A stretch of DNA of 7,009 bases from an uncultured Ruminococcus sp. Lineage in GTDB: Bacteria > Bacillota > Clostridia > Oscillospirales > CAG-272. The notes beneath the pieces were generated by a model. It did not search any database. It was not told the DNA's origin and worked only from the letters and a program-made list of their open reading frames with translations. The position numbers and the translations under genes were made by a program. Below, one piece after another: positions 5,008-7,009 of this stretch (within the stretch, counting starts at the first letter, position 1; each line of letters starts with the position of its first letter). Location: positions 1-7,009 of the forward strand of contig CACZSP010000369.1 in NCBI GenBank assembly GCA_902783905.1, written 5' to 3'.

Positions 5008-6909
5008 ATGAAAAAAATCTCTTCGCTCATTCTTGCGGCGCTTCTCGTTGCCGCACTGTTTGCAATTCCGCTTAATTCTCTTGCTAAAGAGGAAGCGTCG
5101 GAACCGGTCGGTATTTCCGATGCCGCGGGATTTGCCGCAATGGAGACGGGCGGATCTTATTATCTGACCGCCAATATCACCGTTTCGGAAACACACACCG
5201 CCGCCTTTGCCGGTACTTTTGACGGCAAGGGCTTCACGATCACGACAACCGCGCCTCTCTTCGACCGCTTCGAGGGTACCGCGAAGGATCTTACGATCGA
5301 AGGAACGGTGACCTCTTCCGCCGACCGCGGCGGCGCCTTCTGCAATACGATCTCCGGCGAGACGACGCTCAGCGGCATCGTCAACAAGGCGGCCGTCAAC
5401 GGAAGCACTTCGAAGGTTACATTCGCGGATGCGCTCGAACTCAACGGAAGCTACGGCGGAATCTACGGGACCACCGAGGAAAAAGTTCCGCTCACCATTG
5501 AAAACTGCGTTAACTACGGAAAGATAACCGGTTATACCGCTGGCGGTATAAGCGGCAAAAGCAACGCGATTCTGACAATGAAAAACTGCAAAAACTTCGG
5601 CGACGTCGTCGGGACGGACGTCGGAGCCGGACTCATCGCCTGGACGTGGGGAGATTTCCTTATCGAGGACTGCGCAAACGGTTCTGAAAGCTCTGCTCCG
5701 GATATTACCGCGGAAAGCGACGCCCCGGGCGGTATAATCAGCTACATTTCGGGAAGCACCAACGGCACGTGCAGAAACTGCGTCAACTGGGGTACCGTTC
5801 ATTCCACCGATTCCAACGCCGGCGGTATCGTCGGGCGTTCGGGCGACAAGGGCGATCAGACCTATGAAAACTGCGTCAATTACGGTAATATCGTTTCGAC
5901 GAAATCGGATGCGGGCGGCATATTCGGAGCCACCGGCGGCGCGGGAACCAGAACCTTCAAAAACTGCGTCAACCGCGGGAAAATCTACACCGAGGCGGAA
6001 AACGCCGACGCCGGAGGAATAGTCGGTTTTTCAAAAGCCCAGGGAACGCGCGTCTATGAAGGATGCGTCAATTATGCCGAGGTCGAGGGCGCTCACGTCG
6101 GAGGAATTGCCGGAAACGACAGATCCGCCGTCAGCGTCTCGCGCTGCGCCAACTACGGCGAGATAAAAGGAAGAAAACAGGCGGCCGGCATCATCGGAAG
6201 CCTGGGAGACGGCGAAACCTCCGCTCCGTCGTCGGTTGAATACTGTGCCAACGAGGGAAAGATCACCGCTACAAAGGACACCGCGGGCGGAATCATCGCC
6301 TACGCAAACGGCAGCACGGCAAGAACGCTGACTATCAAAGCCTGCTACAACACCGCCGACGTTACCGGCGGATGCGAGGCATCCGGAATACTCGGTTATA
6401 TCAACGGCGCTCCCGATACTTCGGTCACGCTCTGCTTCAACACCGGAAAAATCGCTTCGACCGACTCGGGAGAAAAGCCGATAGCCCTCTACTACAACAA
6501 GGCTGAGGGAGCCAAAACGAAGGATACCGCCAAAGGCAACTTCTATCTTGCCGGATGCGCCGAAAAGGAAGCGAGAAACGGTGCGGATTATCTTGACGCG
6601 ACCGGCGTACCCGAAGCCGACTTCAAATCCGGCAAGGTCTGCTACGAGATCAACCAGGCAGCCGGCGAGGAAATCTTCTTCCAGACGATAGGCACCGACC
6701 CGGTTCCTACCTTCAGCACTGCGTCGGCACGGGTGCTCTTCGAAAACGGCGAGTACAAGAATCCCTCCGAACCCGCTCCGTCGACCGATCCCGTAACTCC
6801 GCCGACTCCTCCGACAGGTGACTCTGCCGTCATCTTCGTTGCCGTCGCTATCGTTTCGGTCATCGGAACGGCAGTCGCCGTTAAGATCCGCAAAGGCTTT
6901 TCCGCCTGA
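5008..6909 (+). CDS. GLUG-repeat cell-surface protein with PPTGD-type C-terminal anchor
   Basis: The 633-aa product begins with a signal peptide (MKK, hydrophobic core, probable cleavage after SLA near residue 26). Residues 35-105 look like the cap of a beta-helix (AAFAGTFDGKGFTI at 65-78, then PLF and KDLTIEG). Residues 166-480 hold about eleven repeats of 27-36 residues with the signature CxNxG followed by AGGIxG, the GLUG type found in surface adhesin-like proteins and expected to form a right-handed beta-solenoid. A closing region (about 511-569) contains SGKVCYEIN and FQTIGTDPVPTF. A Pro/Thr/Ser linker (586-602) leads to PPTGDS (601-606), a hydrophobic helix (607-625) and a basic end (KIRKG), as in a sortase sorting signal, though it is not classical LPxTG. 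A role in binding or surface structure is likely; the ligand is unknown. It is a single-gene unit with its own promoter. Confidence 0.87.
   Translation: MKKISSLILAALLVAALFAIPLNSLAKEEASEPVGISDAAGFAAMETGGSYYLTANITVSETHTAAFAGTFDGKGFTITTTAPLFDRFEGTAKDLTIEGTVTSSADRGGAFCNTISGETTLSGIVNKAAVNGSTSKVTFADALELNGSYGGIYGTTEEKVPLTIENCVNYGKITGYTAGGISGKSNAILTMKNCKNFGDVVGTDVGAGLIAWTWGDFLIEDCANGSESSAPDITAESDAPGGIISYISGSTNGTCRNCVNWGTVHSTDSNAGGIVGRSGDKGDQTYENCVNYGNIVSTKSDAGGIFGATGGAGTRTFKNCVNRGKIYTEAENADAGGIVGFSKAQGTRVYEGCVNYAEVEGAHVGGIAGNDRSAVSVSRCANYGEIKGRKQAAGIIGSLGDGETSAPSSVEYCANEGKITATKDTAGGIIAYANGSTARTLTIKACYNTADVTGGCEASGILGYINGAPDTSVTLCFNTGKIASTDSGEKPIALYYNKAEGAKTKDTAKGNFYLAGCAEKEARNGADYLDATGVPEADFKSGKVCYEINQAAGEEIFFQTIGTDPVPTFSTASARVLFENGEYKNPSEPAPSTDPVTPPTPPTGDSAVIFVAVAIVSVIGTAVAVKIRKGFSA
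5503..6447 (+). repeat. GLUG-type repeat array within the surface protein
   Basis: Successive cysteine-containing motifs at residues 166, 193, 221, 257, 288, 319, 352, 379, 412, 445 and 475: NCVNYG, NCKNFG, DCANGS, NCVNWG, NCVNYG, NCVNRG, GCVNYA, RCANYG, YCANEG, ACYNTA, LCFNTG. Most are followed by a glycine-rich AGGI turn. The nucleotide sequence is diverged between repeats, so this is an old array and not a recent expansion. Confidence 0.85.
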
Positions 6910-6944
6910 TTACAGGATCTGTCTGAACTGACAATCAAATAAAA

Positions 6945-6980
6945 GGGGCTGTTTAAAAAGTCAACTTTTTAAACAGCCCC
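6945..6980 (+). terminator. 36-nt palindrome after the GLUG-repeat gene
   Basis: Positions 6945-6960 pair perfectly with 6965-6980, a 16-bp stem with a TCAA loop, starting 36 bases after the TGA stop at 6907-6909. It is the exact reverse complement of 49-84. As in the left copy there is no U-tract directly after it. Confidence 0.6.
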
Positions 6981-6982
6981 GC

Positions 6983-7009
6983 AAATTCGGCGGACGGGAA
7001 TCCGCCGAA
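6983..7009 (+). terminator. GC-rich hairpin, right copy, cut by window end
   Basis: The stem TTCGGCGGA (6986-6994) pairs with TCCGCCGAA (7001-7009) around a 6-base loop. The left copy shows the stem should continue for three more base pairs ending in TTT, so the window stops inside the element. It is probably the intrinsic terminator of the rightward gene. Confidence 0.6.

Larger units (their letters stand above)
6945..7009 (+). repeat. Composite double-hairpin repeat, right copy (truncated)
   Basis: Reverse-complement counterpart of 20-84 with 64 of 65 positions identical, including loops, so both halves are conserved as one unit. It follows the GLUG-repeat gene in the same relative orientation as the left copy follows the operon. 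Confidence 0.9.

Noticed and set aside
4984..5802. Open frame on the minus strand (about 272 codons) opposite the start of the GLUG gene
   Set aside because: It is antisense to the signal peptide and cap of the GLUG protein, runs into its promoter, and shows no domain or start signal.
20..7009. Whole window as a transposon bounded by the inverted repeats
   Set aside because: There is no transposase or recombinase between the repeats and no target duplication can be seen. The repeats fit better as 3'-end elements of two outward-facing units.

Overview
The window reads as a piece of a GC-rich Gram-positive genome, most likely an uncultured Clostridia-type Bacillota of gut or similar anaerobic origin. 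This is inferred from the surface-protein types (S51 lipoprotein, lamin-tail protein, GLUG-repeat protein with a PPTGD-type C-terminus), strong GGAGG-type ribosome binding sites, and sigma-A consensus promoters set in an AT-rich gap between GC-rich genes. No rRNA, tRNA, CRISPR array, transposase or phage gene is visible, so the taxonomic placement is inference only.

Layout. A divergent promoter region (about 4833-5007) splits the window into two outward-facing transcription units. Leftward runs a tight five-gene operon: an exported S51-peptidase-like lipoprotein (3921-4832), a secreted protein with two lamin-tail-type repeats (1939-3903), a 150-aa protein of unknown function (1476-1928), a 318-aa protein of unknown function that seems to carry related domains (523-1479), and a small two-pass DUF3592-type membrane protein (96-509). 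The junctions are +17, +10, -4 and +13 bases. Rightward there is a single gene for a 633-aa GLUG-repeat surface protein (5008-6909).

Both units end in the same composite element, a 36-nt near-perfect palindrome followed by a GC-rich hairpin with A/T flanks. The two copies are inverted in the window but have the same orientation relative to the gene they follow. They match at 64 of 65 aligned positions, and the right copy is cut by the window end.

How the parts may work together. Three of the six proteins are predicted to be exported, one is a membrane protein and two have no export signal. The two promoters share hexamers, spacer length and an octamer TTACTTCA at identical distance from the -10, which suggests matched expression of the operon and the GLUG protein. 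My reading is a cell-surface locus that combines adhesive or scaffold proteins with an anchored S51-type hydrolase. The substrate and the purpose are unknown. No defence, mobile or biosynthetic system is apparent.
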